From Haberlea rhodopensis (lineage: Eukaryota > Streptophyta > Magnoliopsida > Lamiales > Gesneriaceae), in contig CAJQUN010000397.1 of NCBI GenBank assembly GCA_907163345.1, positions 1 through 64,000 of the forward strand: 64,000 nt of DNA. Reading direction: 5' to 3'. The notes under the pieces were generated by a model. That model saw nothing but the letters and a program-made list of their open reading frames with translations, ran no database searches and was not told the origin of the DNA. Shown piece after piece: positions 10,225 to 22,600 of the stretch. The position numbers and the translations under genes were made by a program. Within the stretch, counting starts at the first letter, position 1. Every line of letters begins with the position of its first letter.

Positions 10225-12240
10225 AAATTAATCACCCTGTTCTTTCACACCGACGACTATTCAACGCATATGTTTACATAGGACATATCCAGTACGATGT
10301 GGTGCTTCATTTGTTTGATATATTTAGATTTTTTAAATCTAAATATATCAATTTTAAATTAAAATATTCATTCTTGAATAATTATCCGCCTCCCCCTTTC
10401 AAATCCGTGGATGTAAAAAAATTTACCCCATCCAGAGAAATTAAAACGATTGGATAAAAAGAAAATATATAGACAATTTCATTCACCCACTCAAACCTCC
10501 TTTTGCATGACCGGCAAAGTCCAAGTATCCGCATGTGTAACCACATGCGATGGAGTAGCGATATCCGTCGATGCTGGTGCAGCCGATTTCTTTAAAACTC
10601 AATGCAATCAGCTACGGTTTCACTGTGGTGTGGATCATTGGGGTAGTAGCCAAAGTCAGATGGCTGAGCTGATGAACAACCACAGTCACGTGATTGTGGG
10701 CGCCGCCCTTGTATAGAGTCGAAAACACGATGAGCCGGAAAACAGCCTCCCTAATCCGGTCGAGTAGTGACATGGGTGAAAGTGGTCGGCTGGTTTATCC
10801 AATGACAGTGGTGGCAGATCTCAGCCTTGGCCTACATAATGGGTTTTTGATCATGGTTTTTTTCAATGTATAGTTGTCAATGTGTTTATGATTGATTTTT
10901 TATAATTAGTTTGTTCAAAGGCCTTTGGTTTAATAATCATTAATCTGTTGTTATCGTATAATATCATATAATATAAAGATAATCTGTTTGGAAGTGGTAT
11001 GAACCAAGTAAAAACTTCATTATATTAGTGTAATAAATTAAACATGTTAAATTCAGGATATATTTACATTAAAATTATAAGAAATACAATTATTTGTTTA
11101 TTTCAAGTACTACATAAATCTATTAGTGTGAAAATATGCAAAATCATCTAATAGTACTTTTGTCATATTTTTTGAATTCTATCCATTGAGTATCTCATTT
11201 TGGACCATCTTCACAATCTTTAGGCCTCAAGCAGCCTTCTCAAGCTTCGTACTGTTGAATTCAACTCGTGGAAATATTAAACTTCATGCACCAGGATTAG
11301 TCTTTTTCCCCTAGTGATCTAATTGATATTATAGAAATGGTCCATTCACTAGTCACAAATGCATACGAACAATAAACGCCAAACAAACAAAGTCAACTGC
11401 TCCAAACCCAACAGAAAAACATGTCAATACATCCAAACCCGTAACGCGCAAAAGTGTTGCACCACAAACATATACATGATATTCTAGGGAGTGATGGAGA
11501 TGCAATCAGTACAAGCTCTCAGATAGAGGTGCCAAAGGGGACGTGCAGTGCCGACAAAGTTTGGAAACAGGCGGTATCGTGCCAGCCCATTTGGCCCTAC
11601 ACGGCCCATTTCAATTATTTTTATTTTTTATCGATAGGTTAATGCCAAACATTGAAATATAATGAAAATATTGCTTCGAATGCCACCGATCAATCGGCAC
11701 GTATGTTGCTGATATCGTCGGCAGCATCTGAAAAAAACTTTCGTGCCCATGGGTTGTGCAGTGCCGGCACAGCCAACAAGCCTAAACCTTGGCCCTGCAC
11801 AGCACGCCCGACCCCTTTAACATCTCTGCTCTCAAACAAAGGCAAAAAGCTTGAGACCCATAAGCAAAATCAAAAAATATATCGCATAGAAGTAAGAACA
11901 GCCATAAAACCACAACAAACATCATAGCGTCGGATGGGCAAATCGAAGGGAAAAAACACCCACCCAAAGATTAAACTAAGTGATTTAGACAAATAAGAGG
12001 CAGTAGGAATATATAAAGAGACAATCACCGTCGTAGTTAAAAGAGGCCCAAAAAAACCTGACTTGAGATTGGAAAACCAGCGAAATCACCGGGACAACAC
12101 TTTTGGACCGAATGTCCTTTTCCGACCCGAATGAGAGGTGTGAAGAGAACCCCCGCATCATCCGGAGAGGGGATGACAAAACACACGGACAAAGTAAATA
12201 AGTCATATCCGAGCACCAGGACGTTGAGAAGGTGATTATA
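10225..12240. other. Intergenic DNA, no gene recognised
   Basis: Short open frames at 10,206-10,716 and 11,454-11,927 give translations with no recognisable domain. Words such as GGCCCAT, GGCACGG and GTGCCGGCAC in 11,590-11,820 hint at old repeat DNA. Nothing firmer can be said. Confidence 0.5.
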
Positions 12241-13030
12241 CAGATGATATGTGTAATGCCTAGATATTTATCATGCATGTTATGTTGGATCATGATTATG
12301 AGATAATTATGGTATGAGGTGGACTCGAGTTCGGGTTGAACCGAGTATGATAAATTATATGAAGTGTGGTAATATGACAAAGGGAAATGATAGACATGTT
12401 TGATATGGAAAATATGTGACTAATGAAATGTCATAAGGTGTGAGCAACTATATAAAGTTGGTGTAAAACATGCTTGATTATATTGATTATGCAATTGATA
12501 TATGAAGTTATGATATGAGTTATACATGGAACAGTAGTAACTCTACATGAAGGACATGAATTTGATGCATAAGAGAATACATGGAGTGCATTTGGTATGA
12601 TTTATTATTAAGTATAAATAAGGAGATTCAGATTTTAAAACTCATAGTGCACCAAATTTCACACACAAAATTCCTAAAAAAACTGTCCTCAAGCTCTTGC
12701 ATCTTTTCTTGGTTTTGGCTTGGATAATCAGCTTGAAACTTGTATTTCACTTGGAGTTGGATCTACTTGGTAAGGAATTAATGTTTCTAAGCTTGTACAT
12801 ATGGTTACATATGAGTTTCTACATGTGTTGTTTCTTTAAAAAGTTGAATTAAAAGTTGTATTGGTTTGAATTGCTATGAGATATAATGCAAAGAGATGAG
12901 TTGTAATGTTATGAAAATATGTTCATATGATGCTATTGTATGCATTTATCGAGTTTTGATGGTATAATATGGGGTGTATGAGGTAAACCATGAGGATAAA
13001 CTCAAAATGGTCATATTCTGAAATTTTCAG

Positions 13031-13215
13031 AGTCGGCCGATCGATCACGAGCTATGTGGCGATCGATCGTCACGACAGGGGAAAAAATTAAGGCGGTGGA
13101 ACGCATTAGCGATCGATGGCGATCGATCGCTGAAAAACAGAACATTTTTGGCGATCGATCGCGTGAGCATGATGATTGATCGGTGAGAAACATAATTTTT
13201 TTGCGATCGATCGCG
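13031..13215. repeat. Cluster of GCGATCGATCGC palindromes
   Basis: GATCGATC occurs at least five times in under 200 bp, mostly as the longer palindrome GCGATCGATCG(C), in otherwise AT-rich DNA. The spacing is irregular, so this is not a simple tandem array. It lies inside the probable LTR fragment. Confidence 0.8.
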
Positions 13216-13489
13216 AGGGACAATTATTTGGAAAATGTTATATTTTCACAAAATTTTGTAGTAAGGCCTAACATTGTAAATTGTTGATATTTATGTAGCA
13301 CCATCACAGAGGACATGCCAGATATGAGGTTAAGCATTGACTCTTGATTTTATATCTTTTGTACAACACGACAGGTACGTGTTGACGTACGAGTATTGAT
13401 GCTATAATTGTGTTGTATGTATTGTTGTGTGATGATGCCTACACACTTGTGATTGAGATATGCAAGTGTTGTACATATTGTTATTGATG

Positions 13490-13968
13490 AATTACCGAAT
13501 TAACCGATTTTTTTATAAAAAAATAGAAAAAAATTCAAAAAAATATACAACACCATTACACAAGACTTTGCTCATCTTTTTAGCATACTTCACAGTAAAA
13601 TGATATTTTAAAAATAAAATATTTTGACCGATTCAATGATTCAATCATCCATAATTAGAGTTTTACAAATTATATGTAGGACAATTTGCATTTTGGAGTT
13701 TTGGACAAAGAGACAATTAAGACCCATTTCAAAATTAAAATGCATGACCCAATGGCCAAAAGCCCAAAACCTAATTATTTTAAACATATTAAAAAAATAT
13801 TATTTAAAATTAAATAGGTTTAACCGATTTCTAAAATTCATAACCAAAACTGAACCGATTTAACAATTTTTGCACAAAAAATCGAATTTTCGATTTGACC
13901 GGACCGAATTTCTGAAATAATTCAGTTCGATCAGTTAATTCGGTTTAACCGATTTTTTGCTCACCCCT
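13490..13968. mobile_element. hAT-like MITE or remnant
   Basis: The right end, read on the minus strand, begins AGGGGTGAGCAAAAAATCGG, a form seen at the ends of many plant hAT-type miniature elements. Both ends carry inverted AACCGATTTTT and TTCGGTTTAACC words. The left terminus lacks the AGGGGTGAG block and looks truncated, and I could not confirm an 8-bp target duplication. Confidence 0.45.
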
Positions 13969-14450
13969 AATTGTGATGATCATATATCTATCAATACTCA
14001 TAAGCCATGGTTGTTTCTGTAGGGACTCATAGATGGGGAAGGCCGGGATTATGAGTCAGACCTTCTGCTGCTAGGCGAATTACTGATTGAGAGATAAACT
14101 TGTTAGTACTTTATGACATGTAATTGCTGTAAATTATGTCATGTTTTGGGAGTAATGTAATAATTGACATAGTAATACTCTTAATCAGTTTGAATTTTAT
14201 CTTAATCTTAGTTATAATTGTCGATAATGTGATGCATTTAAGGATTAAGATAGCGAAGCCCCACAAAATGCAACCGTGCAACCACCACAAGAGAGTGAAC
14301 CAGGGAATGACCTTAAAAGAAAAATTTTCTAAGGGTTCTTAAAGGTTTGATTCCAAAATGTATTTGAATTAGCTACTAAATATTAACGAGACCGCGAGAG
14401 TATGAAACACTCTCAGCTCCACGGATCGATTATAACTACCTATTTAAGAT

Positions 14451-14886
14451 GTGTCGTGATATTGATACAATAATTAATATTGTTATCAAAACATTTTCAT
14501 GTTAAATTCATATATATTAAACCAAAATTATTGGTCAGTCCATAACATTTCACGTTCAAGAAAGTGAAACATGCTACCCATAAATTCCCTGCCGAGGGAA
14601 AGTTCTATGCTTCAAGGCTGGGGAGTCTCACTGCTCTCGAACAATTCGTCTCCCCCGTTTGGTTTGGTGATCACTGAATCCAAAATCCCTAACCCTAGTT
14701 CGATAAATCAGAATTAAATTAAAAACCGTAGCCTTCTTGCCTTTTCAATCTCGTAATTTGGTGTTTTTCACCTAATTGAATTTAGGGTTTATCGATTCTT
14801 CCCGTTATATAGAGCTATCGAATTCTTAACCTCTTTGTTTTTGGTTTATTTCAAGTTTCTGGGGTTAATTTCAGAAATCGTCCACC
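14451..14886 (+). promoter_or_regulatory. TRA1 promoter and 5' leader
   Basis: Two telo-box type motifs precede the start: AACCCTAG at 14,691-14,698 and, on the opposite strand, AAACCCTAA at 14,782-14,790. Such motifs are common upstream of plant genes expressed in dividing cells. A TATATAGAG sequence lies near 14,805-14,815. The start context is CCACCATGAGC, a strong plant initiation context. The transcription start was not determined. Confidence 0.5.
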
Positions 14887-16618
14887 ATGAGCCCCGTTCA
14901 GAATTTCGAGCAACACTCTCGTCACCTTACAGAAACCGATCTCCGTATGCGAAGTTTCCTTTTGATTTTAGTTATGCACTTCACACCGGCTTTGCTCTTT
15001 CTTTTTTTCATGGAATGATTTGTTTGTTGGTCTGACCTTTTTTTTTTCTTCAAAATATTTGGTGCAGCAATTCAGACGCGGCTGCAAATGGCAAATGAGT
15101 TGCGGGATAGTCTGGAGATATGCCACACGGGGGAGTACTTGAATTTCTTGAAATGCTATTTCCGTGCATTTTCTGCTATTCTGTACCATATCACTAAGCC
15201 CCAGTTCGCTGATAATCCAGAACATAAGCTGCGTAATATTATAATTGAAATTCTCAACCGGCTACCACACAGCGAGGTTCTGAGGCCCTTTGTACAGGAG
15301 CTTTTAAAAGTTGCTATGCATGTGCTCACCACCGATAACGAGGAAAATGGGTTAATTTGCATTAGAATTATTTTTGACTTACTTCGGAATTTCAGGCCGA
15401 GTTTAGAAACTGAAGTTCAGCCCTTTCTGGATTTTGTCTGCAAAATTTACCAGAATTTCAGCGCTACTGTTAGTTACTTTTTCGAGAGTGGGGCTATGAT
15501 TTCACCACCACCAGTCCCTCCCTCCACATCAGGGTCTATGGGGCCATCGTTTAGTGGTGATGATGTGAAACCAATTGAAATTTCTGATCAAATCGGTCCC
15601 TCGAGTGGTTATGTCGGGACTGCAGGGCAACTTAACCCAAGTACGAGGTCTTTCAAGGTTGTCACGGAGAGTCCGCTGGTTGTTATGTTTTTGTTTCAGT
15701 TGTATGGAAGACTTGTTCAGACTAATATTCCACACCTCTTGCCATTGATGGTAACGGCAATCTCAGTACCAGGTCCGGAGAAGGTTCCTCCCCATTTGAA
15801 GAATCATTTTATTGAGCTGAAGGGAGCACAAGTTAAGGTAAGTATTATATTGTTTTATCCAAGCGTGCAAGTTATTATCTGAATTTTCCACCAGTTTATA
15901 TTTAGTTATTTGCTTGGTTTGTGATTACCTATGGTCAAACACTGAAGCGGTTGGATTTCTATGCTAGTGTCAAAGGAGATTTTGTCAATATTTTAATGCT
16001 TCCTGCATATTAATATCATAGTAAGATCAATGATCTGTAGTTATTATTGGTTGGAAAGCATTTGAAGCAACGGGAACCCACAGGTTACTTCCCTTAAAGG
16101 GCCTGCTAACGGTAGTCATTTTTACTGAGGATAATCAGTTATTGACTTTTCTTGGTTTAACTTGAGGTTTATAAAATGCTCCCTTCTTGCATTTCTTTGT
16201 ACTTTATGTACGGCTTGATGTCTGAACTTGTGGTCCCTCACACATTGAATAGTAATCTCATTCGCCTTATTGCCATTACCCTGACATGTTTATTGAACTC
16301 TTAGTCTTTGCTAATGCTTCACGTGCAGACTGTTTCTTTCTTGACTTACCTGCTGAAAAGTTTTGCTGATTATATCAAGCAACATGAAGAAAGTATATGC
16401 AAAAGTATTGTGAATTTGCTTGTCACATGTTCTGATTCTGTCACTATTCGGAAGGTTGGTTTTTTGCTGTTATATTTGGCTTTTTTATTGTTTATTAACT
16501 TGCATTTGATGTATAATAATTGTTGGTTCCAGGAATTATTGGTAGCTCTAAAACATGTACTGGGGACTGATTTCAAAAGGGGTTTATTTCCTTTAATTGA
16601 TACACTTTTGGATGAGAG
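14887..16618 (+). CDS. TRA1: TRA1 exons 1-4: N-terminal HEAT region (residues 1 to about 346)
   Basis: Exon 1 is only 58 nt and ends inside a proline codon (C|CA) completed by exon 2, giving ETDLPIQTRLQMA. Exon 2 (770 nt) encodes helical repeats plus a Ser/Pro-rich loop near residues 155-200. A downstream ATG at 15,088 is not the start, since the conserved N-terminus lies upstream. Exons 3 and 4 carry LLKSFADYIKQHEES and LKHVLGTDFKRGL. Exon 4 ends in phase 2 and joins exon 5 across a 5.5-kb intron. Confidence 0.93.
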
Positions 16619-19600
16619 GTATACTTTCTATACATTGATCAGACTAGCCATTTTGATAACTTTATTTCCCGCTGATCATTACGAGAACATTAATTTATTT
16701 GCTAAAGTTTCTACGTGATTTATGCCTAATCCATCATGTTTGTAGGATAGTGTGTTAAATCTGATCCTGCAACTAGTAAATTCCATATTTTTTAGATATG
16801 TATTTGAACGCAGCGAAGGTGCAAAGGTATTGGGGAAATATTTTCTCTTATTATTGATTGATAACAATACAACAATATATAATTCTCCTAAAGTTATACA
16901 AAGCAGGAAATAAATCTTCTAAGGAAACTAACAAAATAACTCCTAAAAATCTTCCTACCTACCAATAATCTGAATATTGACAGAAGCAATCCAATATTAC
17001 ATAATATTCTCGTGAATCTTCCAACAACCCCCCTCAAGCTGGCTTGAATATATCGTACATAGCAAGCTTGCCAACCAAGTTTTCATGTTGCAGCTTAGGG
17101 AGTCCTTTGGTGAGTATGTCAGCTACTTGACTCGTGGTAGGAATATAAGGCATGCATATTACACCACTGCCAATTTTCTCCTTGATAAAATGTTTATCCA
17201 CTTCTACATGCTTTGTTCTGTCATGTAGGATTGGATTATGTGCTATAGAAATAGCTGCTTCAGCACCACTCGTAGCAATACCATTTTTTTTGCTTCTCCA
17301 AGTAACAAGATTACCACCAACAAACGTGCAATATCTTGAGGTAGATCTTCTGTCATTGACATCACCTGCACAATCTGCATCCGTGTAGGCCACCAACTGA
17401 AGGTGGCCTCTATTCTTGAACAAAAGTCCTTTTCCAGGTATTCCTTTGAGGTATCTCAAGATTCTGAATACAGCTTCAAAGTGAGTAGGCCCAGGATAGT
17501 GCATGAATTGGCTCACAACACTTACAACAAAGGCTGTGTCTGGTCTGGTGTGTGCCAAATAGATCAATCTTCCAACTAATCTTTGATAGCGTTCTCGGTC
17601 TATTACTTCATTTTGAGCAACAACTTTTAACTTAACATTAGGTTCGAAATGAGTATCCGCTACCCTACAACCAGACATTCCAGTTTCCTTGAGTAAGTCA
17701 AGTACATATTTGCGTTGACTGATGAAGATCCCTTCCATTGATCTAGCGAATTCCATTCCAAGGAAATATTTCAGGTTTTCAAGATCCTTGATCTCGAATT
17801 CAACTTCAAGGTGCTTCTTCAACCTGTTTATCTCATGATGATCATCCCCTGTTACGATTATATCATCTACGTAGACTATAAGGATGGAAAACAGTGTGTG
17901 ATCGGCTTGGCTTTGTGAGAAACCATGTTTCCTCACCACATTTCCAAAACGCTCAAACCAAGCTCTAGGTGACAGCTTTAGTCCATATAGAGCTTTCTCC
18001 AATTTGCACTTCTTTCCTTCTCCCATTTCTTCAAATCCAGGTGGTGAGTTCATATACACCTCTTCTCGTAAATCTCCATCCATGAATGCGTTTTTAATAT
18101 CGAATTGAAGTAACCAATTGGAGTTAACTGCGAGAGACAAGAGAATTCAAATAGAATTAATTTTAGCGACAGGAGCAAAGGTCTCCTGATAATTTAGACC
18201 ATGAGTTTGAGTAAATCCCTTTGCTACGAGTCTCACCTTGTATCTCTCCACACTCCCATCAGATTACACTTCACATTGAAAACCTATTTGCACCCAACAA
18301 CCTTCTTGTCTTTTGGTAAATCAACAATATTCCAAGTATTATTCTTCTTGAGAGCATTTATTTCTTCTATTACTGCCAATTTCCAGTTTGGATCACCTAA
18401 TGCTTCATGAACATGGAACAAACAGATTAGAAATATTAGACAAAAACCTTAATGAGTGTCTGATAGTTTTTCATATAGACATGAAGTTCTGGTTGGTTTT
18501 TTCCTCCCCTTGTCTCATTAACATTGGGCGAAGGTATATGACTCCCCCTGGTTTCCATACTACCAACAGATATTTCCATCAATTGGTTATTGGGTTTAAT
18601 CGAATCAGATTGTGGGATAATTTCAGAAACAGGTAAAGTGCTCCAATTATCTTCAATAAGCTCTCCCCCTGAAGATAAGTTTCTGAAAAAAGGTTCATGT
18701 TCCACAAACCAAACATCCATGCTTGTAAATTTTTTTTTGTGACAGGTTTAAAGCATGTATACCCCCTTTTTGTTAGAAGCATAACCCAGGAAAACACATT
18801 TTTCAGATTTTGGATCTAGTTTAGACCGAGAAACATTGGGTACATACACATAAAACACACACCCAAAGGTTTTAAGGGGAAGATCCGTAGTTATCCGAGA
18901 CATAGGAAACACATTCTTTAATATTTGAAAGGTGTATCAAACTTTAAAGTTTTCGTGGCATTCTATTAATTAGTTAACAGGCAGTCAAAAGTGCTTTTCC
19001 CCACAGAAATTTTGGGACATTCATTGAAAACATAATGACTCGAGCCACCTCAAGTAAATGTCTATTTTTTCTTTCAGCAATTCTGTTGTGGTGTGTCACG
19101 ACAAGTGGATTGGTGAATAATTCCTTTTTTGAGGAGGAATGCTCTCAAACTTTGATTAGCATACTCAGTTCCATTATCAATTCTTAGAATGCCAATTCTT
19201 GTTTGAAATTGATTTTCAATCATGAGGAAGAAATCCTTAAACCTTTGTTCAACGTCGGATTTCTTTTCCAGCTAGTAAATCCAACATATTCGTGTGTGAT
19301 CATCGATAAAATTCACAAACCATCGTTTTCCAGAGATTGTTTTAATTTTTTATTGTCCCCAAACATTACTATGAATCAAGTAAAAAGGTTTAGATGCACA
19401 ATAATCTTTTATTGGAAAGGAAACACGATGATCTTTAGCAAAATGACAAGCTTCACGATGAAGTTTTAAATAATTAATCCCTCTAAACATATCAGGAAAT
19501 AAATGTTTGAGGTATAGAAAACTAGGATGTCCTAATCTTTTATGCCACGACATTACTTGGTCATTGTCGACGGAACTGGAGCTCTTAAGTCCCAGAGCTT

Positions 19601-22600
19601 TATTCTTCCAGCAAGGAGTTTCATCGAAATGGTATAGCCCATGCACTTATCTAGCAGTTTCAATCATCTTCCCCTAGTTCTGGTCCTGAAAAATAGAAGT
19701 AGAAGGAAGAAAAATAGTTGAACAATTAGAATCCTTAGATAATTTGCTAACGGAAAGAAGATTACAAGCAAGTTTTGGCACATGCAAAACAGATTTTAGT
19801 GTAATATATTCTGAAAATTTAATGTGCCACATTTGCCCGCAATAGATAAAAAACTACCATCAGATATTCTAATTTTTTCAATTCCAAAACACGGAGTATA
19901 AGAATCAAATACATGAGAATTGCTAGTCATGTGGTCTGAAGCTCCAGAATCTATAACCCAGGGGCTGTTATTTGTGAAAACAGATAGTGCCAAAGGATTG
20001 CTACCTGTTTGTGCCATCGAACCGACAGAAGCATTAGGTGAGGAATAGGATTTTAACAGTTTTAGAAGGTGATCTAATTGTTCTTTGTTGAATGGAGATG
20101 ATTCCGCTTCATTTGCTGTGGAATTATTTGATTTTTTTACCCTGTTGTTCGGTGGTCTCCCATGCAGCTTGTTGCCGGTTTCCCGAGTATGGTTGGGCTT
20201 GTCACAATAGTCACATGTTCGGCCCTCTTTATCTCCAGTTCGTTGTTTGTTGAATGGTTTGCTACCAACATTTGCTTCTGGAATGACCAGGGTTGTTCAT
20301 TCAATATGTGTGTTCCTTCAATAGGTTTTGTCTTGCTAACAATCCTTTTTCCAAGCATAACTTGTCTACGGGTCTCCTCTCGCCGTACCTCCGCAAAGAC
20401 TTCCCCTCCGCAAAGACTTCCCCGATAAAAGGGATGGGATTTCTCCCAATAATTCGGCCACGAACTTCATCATATTCAATGTTTAATCCTGCAAGAAACT
20501 TAAAAACGCGACCAACATCGACCATTTTTTTTTATACTAGTTGCAGTCATCGATTGATTTCCATTCATAGTCATTGAATAAGTCCAGATCTTGCCAAATT
20601 CTTTTGAGAGAATTAAAATACGTAGTCACAGAGTTCTCACCTTGGCGAATATCCCCAAGTGGAAGAGTCAATTCTTACACTTGGGATTGATTGCCTAGGT
20701 CCGAGTACATTTGTGTAACGTTGTCCCATAATTCTTTTGCTGTTTGAATAACAAAGATAATTAGCACTTATCTCTTCGGTCCTAGAATTGACTAACCATG
20801 TCATAGCCATTGAGTTTTCGGCGTCCCAAACGGCATAGGTTGAGTCCTTCGTATCGGGTTGTTTTGCGTCACCAGTGATGTACCCGATTTTGCCTCTCCC
20901 CTGATGTACATACGGACCGATTGCTACCATCGGAGAAAATTATCACCATTAAGTCGGATTGTAGTAATCTGAATGGGATGGTTTTCCGATGAGGTTTTGA
21001 CAACCTGGGTATCGGGTGTGGGATGACTGACGACTCTGCATTGGATATTGTGCGGAAGCGAAATTAATCCCTAGTATCTTGAACTTGTCTATGATGCCAT
21101 GAACGCAGCGAAGGTGCAAAGGTATTGGGAAAATATTTTCTCATATTACTGATTGATAATAATACAACAAGATATAATCTCCCAAAGTTATACAAAGCTT
21201 TTAAGTAAGGAACCTAACAAAATAACTCCTAAAAAATCTTCCTACCTACCAATTATCTGAATATTGACAGAATCAATCCAATATTACATAATATTCTCGT
21301 GAATCTTCCAACTGTATTTCATAATAAACTGCATAAGTTTAATGACTGATATCTGTGCTATATGTTCAAGACCTTTCATGTGCAAATGTGGCTACAGTTT
21401 GTGGTATTCACAGAGAAGTTAAGAAAGAATCCTGCTTGGCTTTTCATTATTTTTTTCCTCTTAATTATTTATTTATGTACACTCTCCAAGTATGTCAAAA
21501 TTCCTAGATTCGGTACCAGTATCCATAGCGAGCATTAGTGCGAGGTTGTAACAATGCGAAACTTTGATAAATTTGATCCCCGGGATCCGTCATGCTACAA
21601 CTCATATATAACTTCGACTAAGCCTTTAATTCCAATGGATTGAGATAGGTTAAAAAACAAATGAGGTCCTTCCGAGATTTGAACTCGGGTTACTGGATTC
21701 AGAGTCCAATGTCCTCATCACTAGACAATGAACCATCTTTTCCAATTAATAAACACTCTTGTACCGTGCAACATAGTTCAATGGATCTTGTTCATGCACT
21801 TTCGTGATTTTTCTTTTAGCCCGCTCTATGCCAGGTTTTGTTATGCTAATCCATGTACTCGAATATTCATCTGGCTTTTTGAGTTAACTTATTATTGTTC
21901 AGTCTCGATTGAAAAATCCATGTCTTGGAATGATATTCACTTATCAGTTACACTAGTTTCTTGCTTTGACCGGTGTGTGAAATCCGTTCGACAAGTTTGC
22001 TTTTGTGGACAGTAATAGGTCATGTTGTCTTCTTTTTGCTGCTTTAGATTGTCGCTAGTCTACTTTAAACTCACGTTTTCTGGTTTTATGTTTCGATGCC
22101 TTTTGACTTGACATAAAGTTGATTTCTTGACTGCATCAGAGTCCTTGTTGGAACTGGACGGGCATGCTTTGAGACATTACGGCCTTTGGCATATAGTCTT
22201 TTGGCAGAGATTGTTCACCATGTCAGGGGAGATCTTTCTTTGTCTCAGGTATTAAATTTTTTTACTGGTCTATAATTGTTTGACCCAGGAAGTTAATTTA
22301 TTTGGTTCTGCCCCTTGTTTAGCTTTGATATCGATCCAAAAACAAAATTTTGCTCAAAGTTTTCCTAATTATTCTCAGCTTATTTATTTTTACTAGAAAC
22401 TTTTCATGAATTGAATTTGTTAATTCTTTTAATTAAGTGCACTGACACAAAATTGGAGGAGGAAGTAAAGAAAAAAGTTTTTAATTTCTTATGCATGCAT
22501 TTATAGTTTTGAGTACTTTAAATAGAAGCTGCTACACATCACCAAATCAGGAAATATTCTTACCCTAATTCTACTAGCCTAAATTTATTCCAATTAAATA

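Larger units (their letters stand above)
12250..14110 (+). repeat. Probable LTR-like fragment (Ty3/gypsy style), interrupted
   Basis: The segment has the look of a long plant gypsy-type LTR. There is a TGTAATGCC-like start near 12,253. A TATA-like TATAAATAAGG lies near 12,613, followed by a leader ending in a donor-like CTTGGTAAGG near 12,770. No gag or pol follows on either side, so it would be a solo or broken LTR. The exact 3' end and target duplication could not be fixed. A hAT-like repeat splits it near 13,490-13,968. This is inference from composition and signals. Confidence 0.4.
16805..21313 (-). mobile_element. Ty1/copia element in TRA1 intron 4 (copia B)
   Basis: The element has similar LTRs at 16,805-17,026 (222 bp) and 21,100-21,313 (214 bp), and 5-bp target duplications GTATT at 16,800-16,804 and 21,314-21,318. 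On the minus strand the left LTR begins TGTTGGAAG; the right one begins AGTTGGAAG, a point change at the very end. A polypurine tract (CTTGAGGGGGGT on the minus strand) abuts the 3' LTR at 17,027. A PBS-like TGGCATCATAGAC follows the 5' LTR. It lies antisense to TRA1. The gag and integrase parts are broken; much of reverse transcriptase and RNase H is one long frame. Confidence 0.92.

Noticed and set aside
15088..15882. ATG at 15,088 as the TRA1 start and the frame's end as a stop
   Set aside because: A conserved 5' exon at 14,887 splices to 15,068, and the tail after 15,837 is intron.
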